A stretch of DNA of 64,000 nucleotides, from the NCBI GenBank assembly GCA_002081555.1, contig MZNV01001764.1, positions 18,660 to 82,659 on the forward strand. Direction: 5' to 3'. Under the pieces are notes generated by a model that worked only from the letters and a program-made list of their open reading frames with translations, was not told the origin of the DNA and made no database searches. Shown piece after piece: positions 33,692-46,046 of the stretch. Position numbers and translations under genes: made by a program. Origin of the DNA: Protostelium mycophagum. Its lineage: Eukaryota; Evosea; Variosea; Protosteliida; Protosteliaceae. Each line of letters begins with the position of its first letter. Position 1 is the first letter of the stretch.

Positions 33692-36600
33692 ATGATGGAA
33701 GGACAAGGACGTGGTGCCAGATGGTCTGGACAACGCGATGATTCAGCACCTGCACCTCCACTAGGTAGAGGCAGACGCCCTCCTCCGGGCCTTGCTGGTC
33801 CAAAAGATGTCACCCCCGCCCAGAGTGCTTCTCTCCCAGCTGACGTTGGGTTCCCACAGCCACAAGGATCAAATGCACAGAGCTTCAGGTGACGATGATT
33901 CATATTGTTTTTCTGAGCTCGTAGATTCGATTATTTCCTGCATGGAAGAGAAAAAAAGCCTGAGAAGCAGGAGAAAAATAATTCAAATAATGAGAAGAAA
34001 GAGGTGAGGCGAGGTGCCGGACGTGGCAGAGGAATGAAGAAGAAGCAAACTCCTAATCAACAGACACCACGATCGGAGGCACAAAACAAGAAGGAGGTGG
34101 GATCATGGTGTTCAAAAATGTACTGAGAATGGCTCCAGCCAGAGGAAGAAGAAGAGGAGGAATCATGCCTCATATGTTGTAATTCGATCAGCGATTTCAA
34201 GATCTATTCCATCGGGAGATGTAACCACAGACAAATCTGTGCATTTTGTTCCCTTCGACTTCGATTACTTTTTGAAGACAAGGACTGCTGCATCTGCAAG
34301 GTGACCGCCAAACACCAACTTCATCTCACATTCTTCAGAACACTCTCGATTACATCGTGCTCACAAGTGAGGATAGAACATATGATGATCTCGTTGATGA
34401 CAGTAACTACATCCTCTATAAGACTCTCAACACCTACATCCACAAGGACCACAAAGAGACACATGACATTGTCCAACATCTCACCGATTATCGTTGCATC
34501 ATGTGTGAGCAGGATTTTGTACAGAAATCCCCGGGCATCTACAACGGCAAACACGCCACTTTGCTTCCACCCGTCCCGATGCATGGCACCTACAAGTCTA
34601 TGGACCAGCTAAAACAACATTTAAGACATTCGCACTCCTTATTCTACTGGTGAATATTTTCTCATTTAATTTTATTGAAAGAAGAATAGTGAAGTGTGCC
34701 TCATGCACAAAAAGACTTTTCCCCACGAGATGACCCTCTACAACCAGTCATGTCTGGAAACACACGTGCAATCTGGAGACGCGGAGACCGACGAGCAGAT
34801 AGGACACCCCGTGTGCCAGTTCTGTTACACTGGTAGAGGCAATGACGTGTCGCCTGTCACCGTCCCCTTCTTCTCAAACGATCAATTGTACGAACATCTC
34901 GAGAGGGTGAAATTTTTTATTTTTTTATTTGAAATTTGAAATTTTTCATTGGAACATTTTCTTTTCTTTATTTAAAGATTTTTTTGACTTTTGTGTAGAA
35001 TCACTTCACATGTTTTATCTGCGAGAAAGACGGTATCAGGTTTCAATATTACAAAGCATACAAGAACTTGGAAAAACATTTCGCCAAGGAACACTTCTTG
35101 TGCAAAGGTGAGGCTTCAGTCTACATCGTTGTAGTATCAGAAATAAACTATTTTTAGATCAAAAATGTTTGGAACAGAAGTTTATCGTTTTCCGCACAGA
35201 TCTCGACCTACAAACGCACGAAGTAATTTTTTTATTATTATTGACAGAAAGACATCATTGATGGATGGCTCTATTCTCAAATATTTTTTTGTGTTTTTTT
35301 AATCAGACAAATATCCATTTTTTTGTATGCGTTGTAGAGTGAGAATGTAGGATAGATTTTTTTTAGTCATTTCAGTGAATTTGTTGATGACGTTGAGGCT
35401 TTCCGTAGAAATCATATAGAGTATTTATATGTATTTATATATAAAATCATTAATTTCCGGATTTTTCTAGACGATTTATTTCGGCAGATTTCTGTGCATC
35501 TACACGAACGCAACTTGAGCAAAAACGAAGAGAAGAAAGCGAGACATTTGAAAGTAGAGTGGAACTACAACGAGTACGAGGTTCCAGCGCGCGAAGAGAG
35601 GAAACCGGCACCTAAAAACGAAGTCAGTCTTTTTATATTTTGTTGGAAAAATTTTTTTTGTGGAAATAATGTGGACTGAAGATTCTAAAAATAATAAATT
35701 TTTTGAGGAATACAAGCCAATAATCTTTTAAAATAAAAGACTATTTTTAATGTTGTTGTCGGGTCAGAAAATGTGCCACCATTATTCTTCTCAAACGGTC
35801 TCGATTTTTTGTGACTTCTAAAAATAGAACTACCATTGTGCAAAAAATTCGTCATAACCTTTTCCAGACACATGTCGGCACGATGAGCAGACAAAAATCC
35901 CAGCCGCAGCAAAGCGTCGTACCCGTGACCTCTCAGTACCCCAGCAAGGAGGAAGAGGACCCCGAAGAGACCAGAAAAAACAACAAAATTCTGGTGGAAA
36001 AGTTGAAGGATATTTTGACAGATGACGAATACAACTCGTTCAGAAGAATGTCGGGCGATTATCTGAAAGATGCGATTTCGCCGCAACAATACTTTGACGA
36101 TTTCATGGCCTTATTCGCGGCAAAGAAGAACTTCACAAAGCAACAAGCTTTTGAGCTGTTTGACCAGGTGAATTTTTCTCTGACCTAAAGGTTGATTTTA
36201 TGCCAGGTGGTTGGGTTACTGCCAAATCCAGCGAAGAAAAAACAATTATTCGATATCAAACAGAAGACGGCACAAATGGTAAGAATTATTCTGATCGATA
36301 AAAAAATTGAAGTAAACCCTAAACCCTAAAACCCTCACAGGAACGGTTGTACCCTCAGTTGAGCGATAACAACAACAACGGCAGCAGAAAGAAGGAGAAG
36401 AAGGTAAAACAGATGGACTTTAGCAAAGTGGCTAAGAACAGCGCATATCTACAACCCACCTCCAGGTCCGCTCATTCAGATGAAACCATGACATCTTTTC
36501 GTCATTCCAACATCACGATGACATGATGCTAATGTCACACAGACCCATTATGCCAGTTGTGATCACAACACCAACGCCAGCACCTAAAGCGGCAGAGAAG

Positions 36601-37131
36601 CCAAAGAACAGCGTTTATGGAAGAGACGTAGAGGACAATAGGAGGGACGCTTCTGCTAATGTGGCACAGAACCACGCACCACAGAAATTGGGCACCGTGT
36701 CCCAGGTGATTCTTTATTTGTAAAGAGGTCATCATGTGCAGCTCTTTGCCAACATCAGAAATGATGAGCTTCTTAAAGAACACGTTTCTGTCAACACGGC
36801 AGAGCCGGTGTAAATCAAGGTTAAGACATCTCTGAGACGTCATCTTCAACAATGGATGAGATCTGTCTGTGCCTGCAGCTTGGAATGTACGAGTCCAAAT
36901 GTCTAAAGAATGTGACAGGAAGAAGCAGAGATGTTGAGAGCAGCTTCCCGTAATCCGACTGGTTGGGGAGGACAATCTCAGTCCATGAGCTCAGCTAGTT
37001 CTGCCGCTGATTTCCCAAGTCTTCCTTCACAGAAGAAGAAGGCACCGAAGCCACAGATCAAGAGTGATGGAAATGCAGAGCCACAGCATATGAAGAAGAA
37101 GGGTCAAACAACACTGATGAAGTGGGGATAA
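33692..37131 (+). CDS. ZNF598: ZNF598/Hel2-like ubiquitin ligase
   Basis: A RING E3 ligase that ubiquitinates ribosomal proteins of collided ribosomes to trigger ribosome-associated quality control. The start gives MMEGQGRGARWSGQRDD. A Gly/Pro-rich leader is followed by the RING, CLICCNSISDFKIYSIGRCNH...CAFCSLRLRLL...CCICK. Then come TSEDRTYDDLVDD, several Cys/His zinc fingers (CIMCEQDFVQ, HPVCQFC, CFICEKDG...KHFAKEHFLC), the SVHLHERNLSKNEEKKARHL helix, and a C-terminal domain with DDEYNSFRRMSGDYL. The end carries AADFPSLPS, a motif usual in ZNF598/Hel2, and TLMKWG with the stop at 37131. Intron motifs include a CTACA/TGTAG hairpin at 35121-35134 and a telomere-like run at 36313-36336. Confidence 0.9.
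35121..35134 (+). repeat. Intronic hairpin CTACA-TCGT-TGTAG
   Basis: A perfect 5-bp inverted repeat within a 50-nt ZNF598 intron. Its right arm belongs to the recurrent CGTTGTAG word. Confidence 0.6.
36313..36336 (+). repeat. Interstitial telomere-like repeat in a ZNF598 intron
   Basis: Two TAAACCC units followed by TAAAACCCTC, just before a CACAG 3' splice site. The unit equals the TTTAGGG telomere type of plants and dinoflagellates. Confidence 0.6.
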
Positions 37132-37681
37132 AGTGCTTGATTTACATCACATTGATCACTCCTCCGACTGACATGAGTGGTGTAATGTCATGACCTACCG
37201 CCTCCTGCAGAATTCGAGAATATAATGTTGTCCTTCATTACTCTACTTCCGTCCATGCATATCACTCCTCCTGTTGTCTCAGCCACCGATTAAATAAAAC
37301 AGTGCACAAAGCATGGCAGATGCAAACAGAAACACAACATTCAAGGCTCCCACATGCCACCGTGTGGCAAGGCTACAATCATTTGGGATGCAGTGTCTTC
37401 CAGAGCATGCTCTGAGCACACAAAAGCTGTTTTGCAGAATTTACAAACTGATCAGGAAGCAAGTTGAGTTGCAGATGAATGCTCTAATATTCCCTTTTTA
37501 TGTGATGCTTTCTTTGCATTTGAAGTTCGTGCATTCGTCTCATACAACAAACATCGGAGAAGTAACTTCCCCCCAACAAAGCGACAACAACACAACAACA
37601 CGCGCAACATCATCTTTCACAGAATTCTGATCTCGACGAAAGATCCCAACGCAGAACCTTCGCTGACCATACACTCACACG
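37132..37681. other. Intergenic region with dispersed repeat copy A
   Basis: No supported gene. About 37313-37500 resembles 45265-45445: both share the blocks AACA-CAACA(T/C)TCAAGGC, GGAAGCAAG, GTTGAGTTG and TAATATTCCCTTTTTA in the same order and orientation. Copy A has drifted and contains no intact frame of note. Confidence 0.5.
37313..37500 (+). repeat. Dispersed repeat, copy A
   Basis: This shares ordered sequence blocks with 45265-45445 in the same orientation. No terminal repeats or coding capacity were recognised, so the element class is unknown. Confidence 0.5.
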
Positions 37682-39942
37682 ATGGTCGCTGAAGCCTTTC
37701 AGAGTTGGATCAGAGAACACAGCCCGCTTGTCTGGCTGGGGTGCTTAATCTCTGCTGGTGTTTGTGTCTTCCTTTCTGTGGTCATCACGACCTACGTTAT
37801 CTGGAAACATCTTAGGAATTATCATTCCCCCACGGTGCAGAAATATGCGGTTCGAATACTTGTCATGGTGCCGGTAATACCGCCATAGAACCTAGTACAT
37901 TATCTGAAAATATCAGGTTTACGCTGTAGATAGTTACATGGGATTAGTCTGGAAAGCATGGGCCTTCTATTGGGATTTAGTCAGAGATACATATGAGGCT
38001 TACGTTCTATATTGTTTTTTCGTTCTGATGATTGAATTGGGTGGAGGAGAAGAACAGATGATAGAGTTACTCGAAGAAAAACAACAGATGAAGTGGGTGT
38101 CTCATTCTATGATCATAAACTGATATAACAAGATTTGTGATGCCATTCTGCTGCTGGCACATCAAACCTGGTCGGATCTTTATGCATAGATGTAGACAAC
38201 TCATCCTGCAGTATGTTTACGTTAAACTTCTGTTGACCGCCGTCACATTCGGAACACAGCTCGGCGGCGTCTATAACGAGGGCAATTGGTCGCCAAAGTA
38301 CGCCTACTTGTATGTCACCATCTTATACAATGTCTCCATTACGGTGTGTATCTTATCCACATCAACTCAATGTTTTGAAGGCTATTTCATCTTGAAAGAT
38401 CTGTGTCATGCATTGATTGATGCTGATGAAAAATAGATATCCTTATATTTCTTGGTGCAATTCTATGAGGCCACCAAAGATATCTTAAAGCCATATAAGC
38501 CCCTTGGCAAGTTCCTGTGCATCAAAGCGATCGTCTTCTTCACCTTTTGGTAATTATTTGAATTTCAAAAATATTTAATAATTTTTTTAATTTATTTATC
38601 AATATTTTGTTATTTTATTTCATATCATTTTGATTATTTATTTGATATTTTGTAACATTATTCTGTGAAAATTTTCAAACGAACTCTACAACGAGCCAAA
38701 AAATCATAGTTCTTCGAATTGACCCCAGCAGGCAAGGCATGGCCGTCTCAGGCTTTGCTGCCATCGGTGCCATAGATGAATACAACGACTGGACAGTAGA
38801 GGACATCTCTTACTTTATAGAGGCATTCCTCATCTGCATCGAGATGTTGCCCATGTCCATCGCGCATCACTTTTCATTCGGAACGAGATCGTTCGGTGAA
38901 TTAATCCCAATGGATTCTGAGATGAAATCTGACATAAGGTGGGTCGTTGTATGACACGATATTTTGCCTCGTTGTAGATGAGATTAATTTTTTACGAATG
39001 CGTGCGCAATTTTGTGATGTTGTTGCACGGCAAAGCTTCCACACAAAAATGCTCCAGCGAATGTCACATCAAAATTCTGCCGAAATTTCAATGAAATCTC
39101 ACATGTACAGAACGGGTTTGGTTCAGAGTCTCAACTTTAGAGACGTCATGCACGACACCAAAGCAGCTGTCAGAAAGGGTCCCGCCAGAAACGTCGACGT
39201 CGGCAACTTTATGTCCTTAGAGAGGCACAAACAATTGGACTTGGGTGACGTCTGCAATGCCAATCGAAATTTCACTGAAATTTCATAGTGGTAAAACAGT
39301 CTTGGCTGAAGAAGCGAGGAGAAGATATTGTCAAAAAGGTAAATTCATTTTTTATTCAATTTTCCCACAAGTCAAATTCAAATAAAAATCATCTTCATAA
39401 AATCAAATTTTTTTCGAAAAAAATCTATTTCGAAAAAATTTATTTCGAAAAAAACCAACATAATGCAGTGGAAAAACAGGTATTTTTTGCTTCTGAACGA
39501 GCCCGCCGGCCTCGTTTTCTTCAAAATCAATCCATTCTTGAGCCCCGAAAACATCACTCCCAAGCCCAGAGGTAACCTCGTTGTAGATCTCCATCTCACC
39601 CCCTCAGGTTTCATTCCTTTGAACATGATCGCGGAGATCATCTCCACGGAGAAGAAAGATGCGACAGAGTTCGTCATCGTTACGCCCTCTAGGAGGTGGC
39701 ACATGTTGGCCGCATCTACAATAGAAAGAACAGAGTGGCTTGACGCCATTCGGTCACTACAACTCGACGTTGTAATTGATATCGAAAAGGGCGAGGAAAC
39801 GTGAGTTTTGTTCTGTATATCTTTTACCGTTTCTGCTTCACGACGAATTTAAAATTCAAAAATCAGATTTGGCGCCAAAATAGTCACTGACAATGACTTA
39901 GGGTTGAAATTGCAATTTGAGTTTTCTGATCCAGCAAGTTGA
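37682..39942 (+). CDS. TMEM184-like membrane protein fused to a PH domain
   Basis: The N-terminal part is a TMEM184/OST-alpha (DUF300) membrane protein. Several hydrophobic segments include [20 protein letters not shown], and family blocks such as [65 protein letters not shown] and [20 protein letters not shown] follow. Downstream exons give [53 protein letters not shown] and [15 protein letters not shown], which is a complete PH domain. The last exon reads [19 protein letters not shown] with the stop at 39940-39942. Human TMEM184 proteins lack the PH domain, so this is a fusion; it may target phosphoinositides. Several of its introns carry the CGTTGTAG and GAAATTTC words. Confidence 0.88.
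38685..38706 (-). repeat. Antisense copy of the GGCTCGTTGTAGA intron word
   Basis: On the minus strand this reads TGA, six T, then GGCTCGTTGTAGA. It is the same string, short of one T, as 49445-49467 in the PA2G4 intron, but opposite in orientation to its host gene. Confidence 0.6.
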
Positions 39943-40140
39943 AATAAAAAGATAAATTATAAACTTGATGGCTTTTGCTTCTGCATTATACGAAACATAC
40001 AAATACAAAGTATTCAGAAATTTAGTATGAATTATAGATCGAGTAGAGCAGCCGTCTGAAGCATCTCATGTCATCATGTCTTTCTCAACCGTTTTGTCAA
40101 TTTTCAGGGCGGGGGAATTATTTTTTATTTTTCCTCGGGG

Positions 40141-41289
40141 ATGTCATATTTTCACACAAAACCACTAACAAACAAGACGTCGCACATGGAGAGCAGCAAC
40201 ATATTTAGAAGATACTTAACAGAAGGAAAGCCTGCTATTGGAATATGGCAGATGTTTCCATCCCCGTCTGTGTCAAGGACCATTGCTCAAACCCCAGGTA
40301 TCGAGAAGAATCTCTTAGAATGTTGCTGCATCCAATCTGATGCGATTGTTCGGACCTGATAATGATGCGACTCGCAGGTCTGACTTGGGTGTTGATTGAC
40401 TGTGAGCACGGCAACATTTCAGATGACAACATGCACGAGGCGATCGCTTCAGTGTCTAAATTCGGAGTGTCCCCGATCGTGAGAATCCCTGACGCTCAAG
40501 GTTGGATGGTAATGCGTTCATTAAAAAGTATCAATTATTCCTCAGAATGGAGACAACAAATCATTTGAGTTGTTGAATCGTCCAGATCAAGAGAGCTCTC
40601 GATGCTGGGGCTCATGGAATCATGGTACCTCTCGTCTCAAAGAAAGAAACGGCCGAATACATCTCTAAACACAGCCATTTCCCGCCAATGGGCTCTCGAG
40701 GTTTGTTTGCACTGTGTCGAAATGATGATTGACATCTCAGGATTTGGTAGCCCCTTTTCTCACGGAAATTTTGGGCTGCCCAATGCGTCTGAATACCTTA
40801 GAGATGCGAACAAGAATATAGTCGTCATCGTACAGATCGAAACTGCAGAGGCAGTCGCCAATGTCGATGAGATTGCCGCGGTCGAGGGAATAGGTGAATT
40901 TGAATCCTGAAAAGGATTTCCCGCCAAAATCGAATTTTGAAACATCATGATAGATATGCTGTTTGTGGGACCTGTTGACCTGAGCATCTCTCTTGGACAT
41001 CCTCTTGCATTTGAGCCAGAACATCAAGTGTTGTCTGATGCGATAGAGAAGACATTGAAAGCCGCACACGCCGCTGGGAAAAAAGCTGGAATTTTCACGG
41101 GAAATTCTGTCGACGCACAGAAGAGGATCGACCAAGGTGTGTACACTTTTCAACTTGAAAAAAATAATGCCTACAGGATTCGACATGGTGAATCTCGGCA
41201 CCGACGTGTCTACGCTGAGCAACGGTATCGCGCAGGGTATGAAAGAATTGAGTGGAAAGAGTGGCAACCATAACTCTGGTGGTTATTAG
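40141..41289 (+). CDS. HpcH/HpaI-type aldolase/citrate-lyase family enzyme
   Basis: This is a class II pyruvate aldolase of the HpcH/HpaI family (2-keto-acid retro-aldol cleavage, metal dependent). It starts MSYFHTKPLTNK at 40141; a second ATG at 40186 (MESSNIFRRYLTEGKPAIGIW) is nearer the family start. Family blocks are GLTWVLIDCEHGN, VSPIVRIPDAQGW, KRALDAGAHGIMVPLV, MGSRGFGSPFSHGNFGL, VVIVQIETAEAVANVDEIA and DMLFVGPVDLSISLGHP. The C-terminus is FDMVNLGTDVSTLSNGI with the stop TAG at 41287-41289. The catalytic His and Arg and the metal-binding Glu and Asp regions are all in place. A bacterial-type metabolic enzyme in a eukaryotic genome is common and may reflect old transfer. Confidence 0.9.
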
Positions 41290-42162
41290 ACAATGAGATA
41301 AAAATTGGCTTCTTTTTGTGATGTATCATGATGTCCAGCCTTCCGCCCTTTTCATACATGCGCAGAATCATATCATGATCAACTGTGTTGATGAACAACC
41401 TGTAGAACCTAACAGTGAAATTGATGCGATGTTTTTGGAATGAATTCTGTGCATCAATCAATTATACAGTTTTATTTTTTGACCGTCATCATCAAGCCAA
41501 CATTTGGTATTCAAATTTCAGAACTGCTTAGTATTTTTGGCAATGAAATTTAGTCTCTCTGACAGCATGAATCATGTGTCTCACACAGATACTTCATTGC
41601 TCCAAAGCCTTCAGAACTGATACCATAAAGAATTCACAATCGCTCTTCTTTGAACCCACCTCACTGCATGAATTTACGGCAGAAATTATATCCATTACTT
41701 ACCTTACACCATCCTGTTTGGTTTGTTGTAAACTCTCAACAATTCTCATGGATTGATTCTTCATTCTCTTTTCCAATTGGACCAAGATGTGAGGATCCAA
41801 TGTCTTTGTAATTTCCAAACCGTTGGACGTGATATGAGGCATTGTATGTGCCCTCAATCACAAAATGGAATACATCCTCACTCCAATCGTCTGCTCAAGA
41901 AGAAGAGGCGAATGAGAATTATTATTGATCCAAATTTGGATCGGTTCCTGCGCTATGTAAGAGCGGACACTGTTGGAGTGCGTCTGCAGCGTTTGGTTCA
42001 AAAGTTGGTGATGCATGGTGTGACAATCTCGAAAAACATTTTCCAAGCCCGTTTTTGGGCTCAAAAAATTGAGCAGGGGGGGAGGGAAGTCAGGATTAAT
42101 GCGAGAAAGGCGGATTCGATCGGTCATCGTTATTCGAGGAGTGCCCGAAGAATCATCACGAA
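41290..42162. other. Region upstream of ribosomal protein L5
   Basis: No supported gene. Two overlapping open frames on opposite strands (41753-42220 plus, 41858-42238 minus) show no family resemblance and run into the RPL5 first exon. It probably contains the RPL5 promoter and the end of the aldolase transcript. Confidence 0.4.
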
Positions 42163-43389
42163 ATGGTACGTCTTTATCCTTCTCTCGCCGCAATCCAGAG
42201 GATCCTCTACTTTCATATGAGAATCCGTGTGTAATCATGTTCTAATCGCCATCAGCCATTCATCAAGGTTCAGAAGAACAAGGCTTACTTCAAGCGCTTC
42301 CAGGTCAAGTACCGCCGTAGACGTGGTAGGTCTTTTTTATTGTTTCTTTAATTGAGATCTGTGGCAATCGGAAATATAATCTGTGTGATAAAATCAATCG
42401 CTAATCGTGCATGATCATCTGGTGTTATTTGAAATTATCCACCCATCCTGATCCCTTTTTTCAGAGGGAAAGACCGACTACAGAGCCAGAAAAAGACTCG
42501 TAGCCCAGGACAAGAACAAGTACAACACTCCCAGACACAGACTCGTCGTCCGTCTCACCAACACCGACGTTATCTGCCAGATTGTTGCTGCCAAGATCGT
42601 TGGAGACCAAGTTCTTACTGCTGCCTACTCCCACGAGCTCCCCCGCTTCGGAGCCCCCGGAGGTTTGACCAACTACTCCGCTGCCTACGCCACTGGTCTC
42701 CTCATCGCCAGAAGAACCCTCCAGAAGTTCAAGCTTGACGACAAGTACGTCGGAAACAAGAACGTATGTCAATTTAATCACTTTGATTTTTTTTCTTATC
42801 AGCCGACATTATCTAGGTCAACGGAGAGGACTACAACGTTGAGGAGTTGGAAGACGGACCCAAGCCCTTCCTTGCCCTTCTCGATGTTGGACTCAAGAGA
42901 ACCACCACCGGAGCCAAGGTCTTCGCTGCCCTCAAGGGAGCCACCGACGGAGGTCTCAACGTTCCCCACAACGAGAAGAGATTCGTTGGATACGACTCTG
43001 AGGCCAAGAAGCTCGACCCCGAGGTCCTCAAGAAGCACATCTTCGGAGGACACGTCGCCGACTACATGAAGCTCTTGAAGGAGGAGGTACATATTTTACC
43101 TTTGATTTCATTTTCACTAGAATAAGATTTTTATTGATAATAGGACAACGAGAAGTACGAGAAGCAATTCTCTCGCTACATCAAGGCTGGAGTCAAGCCC
43201 GACGACATCGTCGCCAGATGGACCAAGACTTTTGACGCTATCCGCGCCAACCCCGCCCTTGTCAAGTCCAACAAGCCCAAGCCCGCCGAGCACAAGAACA
43301 AGAAGGTCCACAGACTCACTTACGAGCAGAGAAAGGAGGCCGTCAAGAACAAGCTCGCTGCTATCAAGGCTGCCAAGGCCGACGAGTAG
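42163..43389 (+). CDS. RPL5: Ribosomal protein L5 (uL18)
   Basis: This component of the large ribosomal subunit carries 5S rRNA. The start codon is the whole coding part of exon 1: ATG at 42163-42165, then an intron 42166-42255, then [23 protein letters not shown]. Family blocks follow: [77 protein letters not shown] and [14 protein letters not shown]. The end is KAAKADE with TAG at 43387-43389. Codon use is strongly biased to C- or G-ending codons, unlike its neighbours, as expected for a highly expressed gene. Confidence 0.97.
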
Positions 43390-43604
43390 ATTTATCTACC
43401 AATGGACATCGAATGAACACTCCTCGTCTTATATTATCGACTCTTCATTTTGTTGAAAGAATCCGTGCTTGCTTTTTGCTTGTGTGGGATTGTTTGTAAG
43501 GTTTTTCAGCAAAAATACAATAAATTAATTAATAAGACCTCAAGATGAATTGTAGAGAGCCAATGCAAAATTGATCAAACAAATCATCAAGGGATACAGA
43601 CGTC

Positions 43605-44748
43605 ATGTCCTCAACAGAAGAACTCACGAGTGGAAGCGGATTGGCTCCCTTTCTCGTGCTTGCGAAGAGTGCTAAAGGAAAAGGAATCAACGGAGTCATA
43701 ACTCAAGTCCTCGCTGCTCCCAATGTATATGTATTTGGAGAATTATTGGCTCTTCCAAACATACAGCAGGTGATGTTTAAAGGGAATGAATGTTCAATAA
43801 ATTGATTCTCAAAAGTTAGGAGAGACTGAGGATCGTCATGTTCTTGAACTTTTACAAATTTTCGCATACGGAAAATACTCTGACTATAAAGGTACGACGA
43901 CATTCACACAATCATATGAATCTATCAATCTGATATTTGAAGCTTTGGGTGGAAAAATAACACTCACACCACAACAAGAGAAGAAACTACGGCAATTGAC
44001 TATTGTCAGTCTTTCTGCACAAGCGAAGGTATCTTGAATCAAAAAATCAATCAATCAACAGTTAAATCTTCTGTAGATCATCCCTTACGACAGACTTCAG
44101 AAAGAACTGGAAATAACCGAATTAAGAGAACTGGAAGATTTAATCATTGACGCCATCTACCAGGTATTCATCGATTACATGCCCGGTAATCAAATCCTCA
44201 TATATTTAGGGAGTGATCACCGGTCAACTTGATCAGAAGCACCATTGTTTAGAGGTAGAATCGACTATGGGACGTGATCTGAAGCCATCTGCACTCGACG
44301 ACATATTACTTACTCTCACAAATTGGACAAACCAAGCCGAGTCTCTTCTCAGCACAGTCAAAGAGAAGGTTCATTTTTATATCTCATTATCCGGATATTA
44401 ATTCCATTTAAAATGATTTTTTTAGTGATTTGATCTGAGATCTTTAATCATCTTCAGATTGATCACGCCAACCGTATCAGTGTAGAAGAGAAGGCCAACC
44501 GCGAAGAACTCAATAAGAGAATCGAGACCGCCAAGTCCACGATACGTGCTGCAGAGTCTTCTGACTTTGGAGCTGGCTTCCACGGACATGACATGATGGA
44601 CACCTCTATGGATCACGAGGACAGAGGCAGAAAAGGGTGGGTTTTTTGTTTGTTTTTTTATTCACTGAATGACGAGTACAGACGTAAGCACATGAACAAG
44701 CATGGATATAGAGATCATTTTGGTGGAGGAAGAAAAGGATTCCCCTGA
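43605..44748 (+). CDS. CSN7: COP9 signalosome subunit 7
   Basis: A PCI-domain subunit of the COP9 signalosome, the complex that removes NEDD8 from cullins. The start gives MSSTEELTSGSGLAPFLVLAKSAKG. Then come VLAAPNVYVFGELLALPNIQQ, ELLQIFAYGKYSDYK, LRQLTIVSLSAQAK, the strongly conserved ELRELEDLIIDAIYQ, GVITGQLDQKHHCLEV, and a coiled coil NREELNKRIETAKS. The C-terminus is His/Gly/Arg-rich (RKHMNKHGYRDHFGGGR). All blocks are in the CSN7 order with six introns restoring the frame. Ends at TGA 44746-44748. Confidence 0.93.
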
Positions 44749-45652
44749 ACATAAACAGTGTTTTATATTCTTATGGATATCACAAAAAGATTTATTATAG
44801 GTATTCTTGTACTAATTGTCAGATCACGAAGATTCCATACAACTCTTCTAAAAATGATTTATAACAGTCATTTCAAAATTTATTTGCACCAGAGGATGGG
44901 TTTGGATGTTGTACACCAACTGTGTTTGATTTATTTCTCACATCAAGAATGGTTTTGATCTCTCGGTACAAGTCTTCACCATGCCACTTGGCCACTTTTA
45001 ATTATATATGTGTGACTACCCACAATTGGCTGCCTCATTCCCACACCAGTGCACCAGCTGTAATTTTGTCACATTGCACTCAAGACAAATTAGACATGGG
45101 AACATACTGAATCAGTTTGTGATTTAGCAAATAAGCAAAAGATGTGTGGTGGTTTCTATCCAGTTTGTACAGAGTATGATCTAATCCTAAAAAAGCTTAC
45201 AAAAGATCTTCTAAATGTTTGTTATGGACTGTACATATAATATAGATGAGCATGTTCTTAGTAGACACTGATGGAAAAACAACACTCAAGGCCCACTCAC
45301 ATGCTCCTGTCACTGTACTATTATTTTTAGGATGTAGTCAATCAGTTTCAAGACTTACAAATGTTTTGCAAACCGATCACAGGAAGCAAGCATTCAGTGT
45401 GTTGAGTTGTAGATAAATGCACTATAATATTCCCTTTTTAAATGATGGAAAGCACTCGGAACAAGTTTTATATAGTATGTTACAGTACAAGTTTACATGG
45501 AACTCAAATTTGTGTTCTCAATCTTGGAGATTTCATCACTTTTGGGCTGAAAGTGATTGTCTTTATCTGGATACGAGTGCCTGGTGTTGGAGATGTGGGA
45601 GGTCTATGAAATAGATCAACAAACTGACTCTATTGCAAGGAATACTCACGAC
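44749..45652. other. Intergenic region with dispersed repeat copy B
   Basis: No supported gene in about 900 bp of A/T-rich sequence. It contains the second copy of the dispersed repeat (45265-45445). Confidence 0.5.
45265..45445 (+). repeat. Dispersed repeat, copy B
   Basis: Shares ordered blocks with 37313-37500 (CAACACTCAAGGC, GGAAGCAAG, GTTGAGTTG, TAATATTCCCTTTTTA). The copies differ by substitutions and small gaps, so they are old. Confidence 0.5.
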
Positions 45653-46046
45653 ATGGGCGGTGCCACTAGAGGCGAGTCCACGAGATTGTCCAATGATCTC
45701 GACATTATGGGCGAGCCATCCTTTAGTGGAGGACTGTCATCAATCAACATCTTCTGTTATTATTGCATAATGAACATACCTTGGTGTCTTTGCAACACTG
45801 GCTCTAAGTAGGTGAGATACTTTGGGGCTGTTCATGTTTTTAGAGAGTGATGAATACAAAGAGAAGTTGGACGCTTTGGCTGCCGGAGCTACCGTTGATG
45901 CGCAGGCAAAAAATGGAACAAACTGGTTTTTCGAATCTGACGTCGCAAACGGACTGGATTTACGCAAATCTTGTGAAGGGAACAAAGCTCCGACTTTGAG
46001 ACCCGATGTTGCCGCTTGTCGACAAGTTCGTGATTGTACAAAGTAA
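45653..46046 (+). CDS. Unrecognised short two-exon gene
   Basis: I do not recognise it. A first exon reads MGGATRGESTRLSNDLDI (start near 45653). A second, after an acceptor at about 45842, gives ESDEYKEKLDALAAGATVD, GTNWFFESDVANGLDL and APTLRPDVAACRQVRD, with the stop at 46046. The plus frame uses ordinary codons and is hydrophilic, unlike the serine-rich opposite frame through the same bases, so I prefer plus. The join near 45770-45840 is a guess. Confidence 0.35.

Noticed and set aside
39585-39600. CTCGTTGTAGA in the PH domain as an intron end
   Set aside because: It is coding (NLVVDL) and the PH-domain strand is continuous through it; the same applies to the MTR4 copy near 18515.
39868-39879. 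TTTGGCGCCAAA near 39872 as an E2F site
   Set aside because: It codes for FGAK in the last TMEM184-PH exon.
42665-43300. Alternative frames over RPL5 on both strands
   Set aside because: Shadows caused by the strong C/G-ending codon bias of RPL5.
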